Shown: positions 1 through 6,001 of the stretch, piece by piece
Numbering within the stretch: position 1 is the first letter of the stretch
How the letters are laid out: each line of letters begins with the position of its first letter
NCBI GenBank assembly: GCA_020433785.1
Contig: JAGRCC010000811.1
Location: forward strand, 1 to 7,063
DNA: 7,063 bases
Reading direction: 5' to 3'
Source of the DNA: Anaerolineae bacterium
Lineage (GTDB): Bacteria > Chloroflexota > Anaerolineae > 4572-78 > J111
Translations under genes and position numbers: made by a program
Notes under the pieces: model-generated
What the model was told of the DNA's origin: nothing
What the model saw: only the letters and a program-made list of their open reading frames with translations
Databases searched by the model: none

Positions 1-55
1 TTTTCCTTACGGTAAGAACGATGCCTTTGCGTGGTATGCTGAGTTCGATAAATAG
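1..55 (+). CDS. Probable C-terminal end of an upstream gene (partial)
   Basis: The frame starting at base 2 reads FPYGKNDAFAWYAEFDK and then a TAG stop at 53-55. The composition (aromatic residues, charged residues, no rare-residue runs) looks like a genuine soluble or extracytoplasmic protein C-terminus, and the gene would continue left of the window. The frame starting at base 21 is open longer, but its product is basic and low in protein-like character, and it runs straight through the inverted repeat at 63-222, so I do not accept it. Only 17 codons are visible, so no function can be given and the call rests on residue composition alone. Confidence 0.35.
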   Translation, partial: FPYGKNDAFAWYAEFDK

Positions 56-62
56 AGGCGAG

Positions 63-222
63 CATGTCATTTCGCAGCCGGAGGCGGAGAAATCCCTCAG
101 GCATAGCCATATCGAACTATTCGCCGGGAAAATTCGACGTTGTCGCTGCAAAGTTTGCTGGCCAAATCTCTGTTCATTGAATGGTCACAGGGATTTCTCC
201 GCTAGCGCTACGAAATGACATG
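63..222. repeat. MITE-like element with imperfect terminal inverted repeats
   Basis: The left end (63-97) and the reverse complement of the right end (189-222) share an outer block of 12 identical bases (CATGTCATTTCG) and an inner block of 13 identical bases (CGGAGAAATCCCT), separated by 10 and 9 variable bases. The 91-bp interior carries no convincing gene. Each end is also partly self-complementary (ATTTC...GAAAT). The sequence resembles the widespread GTCATTTCG...GAGAAATCCCT family of short non-autonomous bacterial repeats, which I recall but did not search. No clear target-site duplication is visible. The family is probably mobilised in trans, because no transposase lies in the window. 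Confidence 0.75.
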
Positions 223-456
223 AAGACCATGAATTTCCGAACTCAGGTTAATAAAAAATTTAAAAGCTTTGTGTTCCTTGGTGTGACTTCGTGGATCATC
301 TAACCCTCATTGGTTCCGGCTTGTCCGGGTTATGCATTTAAGACTTTCGTAATATTTACGTAAGGCGTCGGTAACATTACTCCCCTAGACTAAAAGTGAA
401 GTCCATCAGGAAGTTCACCTAATCCAATCAATAAATGCATAAGGGGAGTAAAACGG
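223..456 (+). other. AT-rich non-coding leader and promoter region of the LPATGG protein gene
   Basis: No gene is seen here. The stretch contains small inverted repeats at 348-360 (CGTAA, 3 bases, TTACG) and 396-418 (GTGAA...TTCAC), plus the longer complementary pairs described separately. No pair of -35 and -10 boxes near consensus was found. TAATAT at 350-355 and TAGACT at 386-391 are possible -10 boxes, but neither has a good -35. Text around 268-298 (TTGTGTTCCTTGGTGTGACTTCG) is of a kind I recall as a dispersed intergenic motif in related genomes. That is memory, not a search. Confidence 0.4.
377..451 (+). promoter_or_regulatory. Candidate Shine-Dalgarno-sequestering leader structure
   Basis: The ribosome binding site of the next gene, GGGGAG at 443-448 with 8 bases to the ATG at 457, lies inside AGGGGAGTAA (442-451). 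The perfect complement TTACTCCCCT occurs at 377-386, giving a 10-bp stem with five G-C pairs that would hide the site. A small hairpin (396-400 with 414-418) sits inside the 55-base loop. If transcription starts upstream of 377, this could act as a translational switch. If the start lies near 398, the upstream arm would not be in the mRNA. No known riboswitch class was recognised. Confidence 0.45.
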
Positions 457-1563
457 ATGTTTAAGCAATCTTACCACGGATCTACTAGGGGAATTGGCCA
501 GACGCCCGGCAGAATTTTGTTAGGGCTGGCTATGCTGGTGTTGTTATTAGCGGTTTCAAGTTCGTTAGCGTTAGCCCAGGATAATGTCTTCAGCCAGCCG
601 GCCAAAAACTACGAGCTGGTCCAGGGCTGGTATCAGGGCCGCGAAACGTTCTATTATGACTTTGGGCCAAGCACCCCGCTCACCGAAGACGGCAGCGGCG
701 TGGTCACTGCGCCGATTTTTGTCCTCGTCACCGGCTTTGATGCCGACGGCAACCCGCAAGCCGTCGAAGGCCAGGCCAACATCGTCGATGTCATCCCCGG
801 CGACGAAGGCTACTCTGATCTGTGGGACGTAACCTTTGTGACTGTCCCGGCCGATTATGAGGCCAATACCATTACCTCGGCTCAAGAGGTGATCGATGGC
901 GGCTATGAGCAGAAGAAAGCCGGCGTCTACGTCAACTGCCCGGTCGTTCCGGCCGGCTCAACCCTATCTGACGGCGGCGCGTCGCTGGTGCAGGGCTGGT
1001 ACAAAGGCCAGGAAGTTTACTACTTTGATTTTGGCCCCAACCCCACTACCCCGGCCCCGATTTACGTGCTCGTCACCGGCTTCGACGCCGATGGTAATCC
1101 CCAGGCCGTTTCCGGTCAATCCAACATCGTCGATGTCGTTCCTGGCGACGAGGGCTACAGCGCCTTTTGGAGCGTCAATTTCGTCACCGTTCCGGCTGAC
1201 TACCAAGCCAACACCATCACCGACGCCGCCGATATTTTGGCCGGCGGGTACGATATCAAACCGGCCGGTTTGGCGGTCAACTGCCCCGTTATCCGCACCA
1301 ATGACGCTATGATGACCGAAGGCGACGGCGCGATGATGGCTGAAGACGAAGCCATGGCCAGTGACGACGCGATGATGGCTGAAGACGACCAAGCCATGGC
1401 CGCTGATGACGCGATGATGGCTGATGAAACGCCCGCCGCCTTGCCCGCCACCGGCGGCGTCAAATCAGACCTGCCGCTGTGGTCCATCGTCATCGCCGCC
1501 GGTACGGTTCTGGCCGGACTGGGCGTGTATCTGCGCCGCAGAAGTGCGGACAAGACTTTGTAA
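457..1563 (+). CDS. Secreted protein with duplicated domain and LPATGG wall-sorting signal
   Basis: The 368-residue product is predicted to be exported and covalently attached to the cell wall by a sortase. Residues 1-40 form a signal peptide: basic N-terminus, hydrophobic core about 20-39, likely cleavage after ALA at 38-40. Two copies of one domain follow, about 54-163 and 177-278. Each opens with LVQGWY and ends with VNCPV, with one Cys per copy (161 and 276). They are about 75% identical over the last 79 residues, and copy 1 carries an extra 8 residues. Residues 282-327 are a Met/Asp/Glu-rich linker. LPATGG is at 329-334, followed by a membrane helix (about 339-359) and an RRR tail. The repeated domain resembles the family I recall as DUF7482; this is unverified and no activity is known to me. 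The start is supported by GGGGAG 8 bases upstream. The gene is monocistronic, ending in a strong terminator. No sortase gene is in the window. Confidence 0.9.
   Translation: MFKQSYHGSTRGIGQTPGRILLGLAMLVLLLAVSSSLALAQDNVFSQPAKNYELVQGWYQGRETFYYDFGPSTPLTEDGSGVVTAPIFVLVTGFDADGNPQAVEGQANIVDVIPGDEGYSDLWDVTFVTVPADYEANTITSAQEVIDGGYEQKKAGVYVNCPVVPAGSTLSDGGASLVQGWYKGQEVYYFDFGPNPTTPAPIYVLVTGFDADGNPQAVSGQSNIVDVVPGDEGYSAFWSVNFVTVPADYQANTITDAADILAGGYDIKPAGLAVNCPVIRTNDAMMTEGDGAMMAEDEAMASDDAMMAEDDQAMAADDAMMADETPAALPATGGVKSDLPLWSIVIAAGTVLAGLGVYLRRRSADKTL
1330..1431 (+). repeat. In-frame 39/42-bp imperfect repeats encoding the AMMAEDE-type linker
   Basis: Three copies of a unit beginning GCGATGATGGCTGA start at 1330, 1369 and 1411, so the spacing is 39 and 42 bp. 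The units also share GAAGACGA and AAGCCATGGCC. All spacings are multiples of three, so copy number can vary without breaking the reading frame. The encoded linker (residues about 292-325) alternates Met pairs with Asp and Glu and joins the folded domains to the wall-anchoring signal. It is therefore probably an extended spacer. Metal binding through Met and acidic residues is possible but purely speculative. Confidence 0.75.
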
Positions 1564-1581
1564 CCTTAACTTTCTATCTAC

Positions 1582-1620
1582 AAAAGAGCTTTAGGGCGAT
1601 TTCGCCCTAAAGCTCTTTTT
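1582..1620 (+). terminator. Strong intrinsic terminator of the LPATGG protein gene
   Basis: A perfect 17-bp stem (1582-1598 with 1603-1619) with loop ATTT is followed by a T run (1616-1620). It begins 18 bases after the stop codon. The A run at the start of the stem (1582-1585) gives a T run on the opposite strand, so the hairpin could work in both directions. It separates this gene from the hydrolase gene promoter 34 bases downstream. Confidence 0.95.
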
Positions 1621-1653
1621 GTTGCCGGATGTCTGGATGAGCCATAGCAACTG

Positions 1654-1662
1654 TGCTATAAT
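1654..1662 (+). promoter_or_regulatory. Extended -10 promoter of the hydrolase gene
   Basis: TGCTATAAT is a perfect extended -10 element (TGn plus TATAAT at 1657-1662). The best -35 at 17-bp spacing is TGGATG (1634-1639), only 3 of 6 matches to TTGACA, as is common for extended -10 promoters. Transcription would start near 1669, giving a leader of about 48 bases with a minor inverted repeat (TCGAC 1669-1673, GTCGA 1688-1692). Confidence 0.75.
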
Positions 1663-1716
1663 TCGGCCTCGACGAATAAAGATGTTTGTCGAAGATAGAT
1701 CGTAGGAGAGGAACGG

Positions 1717-2721
1717 GTGAAACGACTGGTGCTGTGTTGTGACGGCAGCTTTCAAAACCTGGCGTCATATCCCACCAACGTGGTCAAGATGGCCCAGGCG
1801 ACACAACATGTAGATGAAGCGGGTGTGGCTCAGGTAGTCTATTATGATGAAGGGGTCGGGGCCAATTTCTTTCTCAGTGGGGTTTTCGGCTGGGGCTTGG
1901 AAACCAATATTCACGAGGCTTATCAGTTTCTGTGTATGAACTACGCCCCCGGCGACCAAATCTACTGCTTTGGCTTTAGCCGGGGCGCGTACACCGTCCG
2001 CAGCTTGATTGGCTTAATTCATTACGCCGGCTTGCTGCCGCGCCAGCACGTGCAGCAGACCGGGGTGGCCTACCGGCTGTATCGTGAAGCCAGGGACAAG
2101 CCGGAATCGGTTGATGCCTTTCGTAAACAGTACGGCGCTTTTCCGGTCAATATTACCTTGTTGGCCTGCTGGGATACGGTTGGCCGTTTGGGGGTGCCGG
2201 TGGTGATCCCCTGGCTGCCGTTTGATCGGTGGGTCAATCGTAAGTACCGGTTCCACGACACCACCTTAAGCCCGCTGGTCGAGAATGCCCTCCACGCGGT
2301 CGCCATCGATGAACGCCATCGAAATTTTGCAGTGACGCCAATGGAACCGCATCCGAACTACCCTGAGCAGCGCCTGAAGCAGATGTGGTTTCCAGGCGAC
2401 CATATGAGCGTGGGCGGCGGTAGTTATCACCGCCGTCGCCTGGCGGATGCGTCGCTGCTGTGGATGATCGAGATGATTCAGGCGTGGAATTTGGGGCTGT
2501 CGCTGGCGTTTGATGATTTGGCGGATAGGCTCGATCCCGATTTTACGGCGGCCATCCCCGACGATATTCCTGTCATGTTTGAGGTCGGCGGGCGGAAGGT
2601 GCGGGAGGTGACCGGCACGTTTGATGATATTCACCTCAGCGCCAAACAACGCTGGCAGCAGCAGCCCGATTACCGCCCGCCGAACCTGGAGCGCTTCCGC
2701 GCTGAATTGGAACAGTGTTGA
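1717..2721 (+). CDS. DUF2235-type alpha/beta hydrolase (Tle1-like fold)
   Basis: The 334-residue product matches the DUF2235 family of serine alpha/beta hydrolases, which includes the Tle1 phospholipase effectors as well as many uncharacterised proteins. Visible signatures in order: MKRLVLCCDGS at the N-terminus, YYDEGVG (42-48), the nucleophile elbow GFSRG (86-90, Ser88), CWDTVGRLGVP (151-161, Asp153), AIDERHRNF (196-204) and WFPGDHMSVGGG (224-235, His229). Ser88, a conserved Asp and His229 are the likely catalytic set. The last motif departs from the GVHSDVGGG form I recall: D228 replaces V and S231 replaces D. There is no signal peptide or membrane segment, so it is probably cytoplasmic. 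The start is GTG, supported by AGGAGAGG at 1704-1711 five bases upstream. There is no type VI secretion or immunity gene beside it, so an effector role is not supported and its substrate is unknown. Confidence 0.88.
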   Translation: MKRLVLCCDGSFQNLASYPTNVVKMAQATQHVDEAGVAQVVYYDEGVGANFFLSGVFGWGLETNIHEAYQFLCMNYAPGDQIYCFGFSRGAYTVRSLIGLIHYAGLLPRQHVQQTGVAYRLYREARDKPESVDAFRKQYGAFPVNITLLACWDTVGRLGVPVVIPWLPFDRWVNRKYRFHDTTLSPLVENALHAVAIDERHRNFAVTPMEPHPNYPEQRLKQMWFPGDHMSVGGGSYHRRRLADASLLWMIEMIQAWNLGLSLAFDDLADRLDPDFTAAIPDDIPVMFEVGGRKVREVTGTFDDIHLSAKQRWQQQPDYRPPNLERFRAELEQC

Positions 2722-2763
2722 GCATTTTCTGGCTCAAAAACTAATAGACAAATCAGTTTGAAC

Positions 2764-2890
2764 TCATACAATCGGTTTTTGTAGTAGACCCGTCATTCCC
2801 GCATGTTTTAAGCGGGAATCTAGCTTGGCACACCCCAGTGGATGCCCGATAACGACATTCGGGCATGACGGTCGCTCTTATATTGTATGA
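2764..2890. repeat. Twin-hairpin MITE/REP-like repeat, 127 bp
   Basis: The outer ends TCATACAAT (2764-2772) and ATTGTATGA (2882-2890) are exact inverted repeats. Inside lie two hairpins, each with an 8-bp stem and a 9-base loop: 2795-2802 with 2812-2819, and 2842-2849 with 2859-2866. The hairpins are themselves inverted copies of each other and are flanked by CCGTCAT (2790) and ATGACGG (ending 2871). The core resembles the common GTCATTCCCGC...GCGGGAAT bacterial repeat family, from memory. It lies between convergent genes and may also act as a transcription barrier for both. No other content was seen in 2722-2986 apart from the half terminator at 2928-2945. Confidence 0.8.
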
Positions 2891-2927
2891 TGTTTATCTG
2901 ACTTATCTATAAGCGTTTGCCTGTTAG

Positions 2928-2945
2928 CGCCTAAAGCTCTTTTTG
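2928..2945 (+). other. Stray 3' half copy of the upstream intrinsic terminator
   Basis: Bases 2930-2945 are identical to 1606-1621, the 3' arm and T run of the terminator after the LPATGG gene. The match extends to 2928 if one C is missing. The 5' arm of the hairpin is absent nearby, so this copy cannot fold into a terminator alone. It is best read as a remnant of a duplication or rearrangement around the hydrolase gene. Confidence 0.65.
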
Positions 2946-2986
2946 ATTTCTCCTCTAATACCCTCTTCTCGTTACATTGGATACGC

Positions 2987-5900
2987 TCAATGCACTCTCC
3001 TCGCTGGCGGAACCACAGCAGATCGTAACGCCGCGCCGGTTGGCGAGACTAACGGCGTGGGGGTCAGGGTCGGCGGCACGGGTGTGGGCGGTGGTGGTTT
3101 GGGCGTTGGCGTCGGCGGCACGGGTGTGGGCGGTGGTGGTTTGGGAGTTGGCGTCGGTGGCACCGGTGTTGATGTCGGTGGGACCGGCGTCGGCGGGATA
3201 GGGGTTGGCGTGGGTGGAACTGGTGTCGGTGTCGGCGGCACAGGCGTGGGCGTCGGAGGAACAGGGGTTGGTGTGGGTGGTACCGCCGTGGCCGTCGGTG
3301 GTTCGGGTGTTGGGGTGGACGGTTCAGTAGTTGGCGGCACAGGCGTTGAAGTAGACGGTTCCGGCGTTGGCGTGGATGGGACGGGGGTTGGCGTTGGTGA
3401 TTCAGAGACGGACGGCGCCGGGGTCAGTGTCGCTGGTTCGGGTGTTGGGGTGGACGGTTCGGGCGTTGGGGTCGGTGGTGCAGGGGTTGGGGTTGGTAGT
3501 TCAGGCGTAACGGTGGGCGTTTCGGCCTGAGGCTCGCTAGGCTCAGCGTTTGATGGCGTAGCCGTGGCGGTGGGAATCGCTGCCGTGGGAGTCGCCGGTT
3601 GGGTGGGTGAGGTAGATGTAGCGGTTGGCGCAGCCGGAGGGTTCGCCGACGATGAGCCGGCCGAGACCGAGATGAAGTTGGGCTTAACGGTCTCGTCTCG
3701 CCCCCCCGGCCCGTTGACGGTCAGTCTGACGGTTTTGTTGCCGGCGGTCGTATAGACGTGGGTAAAGGTCGTACAGCCAACCTGCGCATAGCCATCGTCT
3801 ACCATCCAGATGCAACTATCGTAGTTGCCTGTAGATAGGTTGGTAAAGGTCACAGCCAGCGGAGCCGGGCCACTGGTGCGGTTGACGCTGAAATCGGCTT
3901 TGGCAGTCTGGCCGGTCTGAATGAGATTGGCTTGCACGGCCACATCGCTGCCGCCAGGCCCGTTGACGGTCAATTGAACGGTGAATGTGCCGGCGGTGGA
4001 ATAGGTATGAACGGGGTTGCCGCAAGCGTTGGCGGTAAACCCATCGCCAAAATTCCAGGTACAGCTATTGTAGTTGCCGCTGGAGGTGTTGGTGAAGTTG
4101 ACCGTCAGCGGCACGGAGCCGGTTGTGGGGCTAGCGGTAAAGGCGGCGTGCGGGGGAATATTACTGCTGACCACCACGGTTTGGCTGGTGGTGTTGCTCC
4201 AGACGCCTTCATCTTTAACGCGCAGCTTAACGGTGTAGCTGCCGGCCGCGGCGTAAGTATGCGTCGGGTTGGCGGCGGTGCCGCTGGTACCGTCGCCGAA
4301 GTTCCAGTCGAAGCTGTCGTAGAACTCCGATTGGTTGGTGAACCGGATTTGCAGCGGCTGGCCGTTGACCGGGCTGCTGGTAAATTTGGCGACGGGCCGG
4401 ACGGTGATGTAGTCCGACTTCTTCTCGGTATCTTCACCGTTGGGGCCGCGCACGCGGAGCTTAACATCATATTTGCCGGGCTTGTCGTAAGTGTGCGTCC
4501 GGTCGCTGCAACGGCTGCTGGTGTCGCCGTCGCCAAAGTCCCATTTGCAGGAGTCGTAATTGCCCTCGGAGTCGTTGTCGAAATCGACCTCGAACGGCAC
4601 CGAGCCGCTTTTATCGTCGGCGCTGAATTTGGCCCGGGGAGACGAGCTGGACGATGGCGGCGAGAGGCGCTCCCACCAGGTTTCGATGACGGCATCGCCC
4701 ACATGCTCGTAATATTCAATGCGCAGGCGGTGCGTACCCCAGCCCAGCCAGCGATCGCCGCTGACCTCGTGGGCGCTGCTGTCATACCAACTGTCGATGA
4801 CCAGGGCATCGTCAATATAGTAACGAACGCCGTCATCCACGCGGGCGTGGAAACGGTAGGTTCCCTCATCAAAGTGCAGGCTGCGGGTCCAGCGGGCGGA
4901 GAAGTTGTCGGCCGGAATAGCTGGATCGGGCGACGAGCCGCCCCAGTTGAAGTTAACCCTGCCGTCGTTGCGGATGACGGTCGGCGAACCGGACAGATTA
5001 CGATTGGTGAAGTATTCGCCGCGCCAATCATTAATGACCAGCGGGGCCGGCGTCGGCGTTGAGGTGGCTGCCGGTTTTTGGGTGGGCACCGGGGTTGGCG
5101 TGGCTTGGGGGCCATACGCTACCGGCACGTTATCGGTATTCTCGGCAATTACGTATTTGGTTGAGACCCAGCCGGTGTCGCTGGTGGTCAGCGGGAATTC
5201 AATTTGCCACCACGCCCGGTCGGGACTAACGGCGGTAATATCGGCGGTCTGGCCGGGGAGCAGCAGGCCGACGATGGCATAACCCGATCCCGGTCCTAGC
5301 CGGACGTTCAAGTTGGCCGTGCTGGTGAGCCGGGCTTGGGCCTGGCTCGGGGCCGGCGTGGCGGTGGATACTGGTCTGGGTAGGGCTGTGGCTGAAGGCG
5401 CAACGGTAGCGGCCGGGCCTGTTGCCGAGACAAGCGTGGGCGTCGAAGTCGCCGCCGGTTCGAGGGTGGAGGTCGGTTCAAGGGTCGGCGCCGTTTCGGT
5501 CGAACTCAGTTCCACGGTGGCGGTTGGCGCTTGTTCCCAGCTCAAAATCGTGAAGGTGGCCTGGGCCACAACCTGGCCATCCTGAGCATGAGCGATGACC
5601 GTGGCCGATTTATGCTCGACCCACTGGGATTCGGGTAGTAAATTAAAGGTGGTGGTGAAGCGGCCTTCAGCGTCAACCGTGGCCTCGGTTACGGCATAGA
5701 TGGGAATGCGATTCTCGTCCGGGGTGGTCAGGTACAACAGCACCGTCGCGCCGGTCGGCCAGTCCGAGCCGTGGACGGTCATCGAACTGCCGGCCAGAGC
5801 CACAGCCGGTTCGATGGTAATGGCGGCAATGGGCTGGCCGGGCGGCGGTAGTTGAGCCTGGCTGGATCGTTCAACAAAGAGAAATAGGTAGCCGCCCACA

Positions 5901-6001
5901 ATAATTAGGGTGACAATCCAGAGCAGAATGATCAGGCCCAACATTACCCCATAGCCTTCGGAACTGTTGGTGAGGTTGTTGAGATACTGTTTTAGGTTCA
6001 T
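2987..6001 (-). CDS. Membrane-anchored multidomain surface protein: SH3b, PA14, four PKD, Pro/Thr tail
   Basis: The 1004-residue product is predicted to be held in the membrane by an uncleaved N-terminal helix (about 18-43), with the rest outside. Regions in order: an Ig/IPT-like beta region (about 57-152, VHGSDWPTGA); a Thr/Pro-rich linker; an SH3b domain (about 224-290, NLNVRLGPGSGY), often a cell-wall-binding module; a second linker; a PA14 domain (about 324-446, GEYFTNRNLSG, VDDGVRYYIDD), usually carbohydrate-binding; four PKD domains (456-535, 536-612, 617-696, 701-781) with WDFGDG/WNFGDG motifs in the first three; and a TPTPVPP-rich tail (782-1004). No catalytic domain is seen, so a structural, adhesive or wall-binding role is inferred. 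PKD domains 1, 3 and 4 share a Cys pair. The ATG is supported by GAGGT complementary to 16S rRNA six to seven bases upstream (AGAGG at 6008-6012). The tail has no LPXTG signal. Glycine/valine-rich frames on the opposite strand are shadows of the tail. Confidence 0.88.
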   Translation of the reverse strand: MNLKQYLNNLTNSSEGYGVMLGLIILLWIVTLIIVGGYLFLFVERSSQAQLPPPGQPIAAITIEPAVALAGSSMTVHGSDWPTGATVLLYLTTPDENRIPIYAVTEATVDAEGRFTTTFNLLPESQWVEHKSATVIAHAQDGQVVAQATFTILSWEQAPTATVELSSTETAPTLEPTSTLEPAATSTPTLVSATGPAATVAPSATALPRPVSTATPAPSQAQARLTSTANLNVRLGPGSGYAIVGLLLPGQTADITAVSPDRAWWQIEFPLTTSDTGWVSTKYVIAENTDNVPVAYGPQATPTPVPTQKPAATSTPTPAPLVINDWRGEYFTNRNLSGSPTVIRNDGRVNFNWGGSSPDPAIPADNFSARWTRSLHFDEGTYRFHARVDDGVRYYIDDALVIDSWYDSSAHEVSGDRWLGWGTHRLRIEYYEHVGDAVIETWWERLSPPSSSSSPRAKFSADDKSGSVPFEVDFDNDSEGNYDSCKWDFGDGDTSSRCSDRTHTYDKPGKYDVKLRVRGPNGEDTEKKSDYITVRPVAKFTSSPVNGQPLQIRFTNQSEFYDSFDWNFGDGTSGTAANPTHTYAAAGSYTVKLRVKDEGVWSNTTSQTVVVSSNIPPHAAFTASPTTGSVPLTVNFTNTSSGNYNSCTWNFGDGFTANACGNPVHTYSTAGTFTVQLTVNGPGGSDVAVQANLIQTGQTAKADFSVNRTSGPAPLAVTFTNLSTGNYDSCIWMVDDGYAQVGCTTFTHVYTTAGNKTVRLTVNGPGGRDETVKPNFISVSAGSSSANPPAAPTATSTSPTQPATPTAAIPTATATPSNAEPSEPQAETPTVTPELPTPTPAPPTPTPEPSTPTPEPATLTPAPSVSESPTPTPVPSTPTPEPSTSTPVPPTTEPSTPTPEPPTATAVPPTPTPVPPTPTPVPPTPTPVPPTPTPIPPTPVPPTSTPVPPTPTPKPPPPTPVPPTPTPKPPPPTPVPPTLTPTPLVSPTGAALRSAVVPPARRVH
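3069..3152 (-). repeat. 42-bp tandem duplication in the Pro/Thr-rich tail
   Basis: Copies 3069-3110 and 3111-3152 differ at one base (3104 C, 3146 A). Each encodes the 14-residue unit PPTPTPKPPPPTPV, giving residues 948-961 and 962-975. It sits in a wider degenerate region (about 3050-3290) of PPTPTPV units. The near identity of the two copies points to a recent in-frame duplication, and the length of this tail is likely to vary between strains. Confidence 0.85.

Noticed and set aside
21..218. Plus-strand 65-codon frame from 21
   Set aside because: It runs through the inverted-repeat element 63-222 and overlaps the more protein-like frame ending at 55. The product is basic with no recognisable features.
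239..250. 12-bp direct repeat GAACTCAGGTTA at 239-250 and 6530-6541
   Set aside because: Each copy lies shortly after a MITE-like element, which is suggestive, but about one to two 12-bp matches are expected by chance in a window of this size. It would need more genomic copies to matter.
2718..2737. Hairpin TTGAGC/GCTCAA at the hydrolase stop codon as a terminator
   Set aside because: The stem is only 6 bp, overlaps the stop codon and is followed by A residues rather than T. It does not meet the pattern for an intrinsic terminator on either strand.
2943..3530. Plus-strand 195-codon frame rich in Gly-Val-Gly
   Set aside because: It is the exact antisense of the TPTPVPP-coding tail of the minus-strand surface protein. 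The Gly/Val repeats follow from that repeat, and there is no credible ribosome binding site or domain.
3932..5062. Long plus-strand frame of 376 codons opposite the surface protein gene
   Set aside because: The minus-strand frame has clear SH3b, PA14 and PKD domains across this stretch. The plus frame is a GC-rich antisense shadow with no domain.
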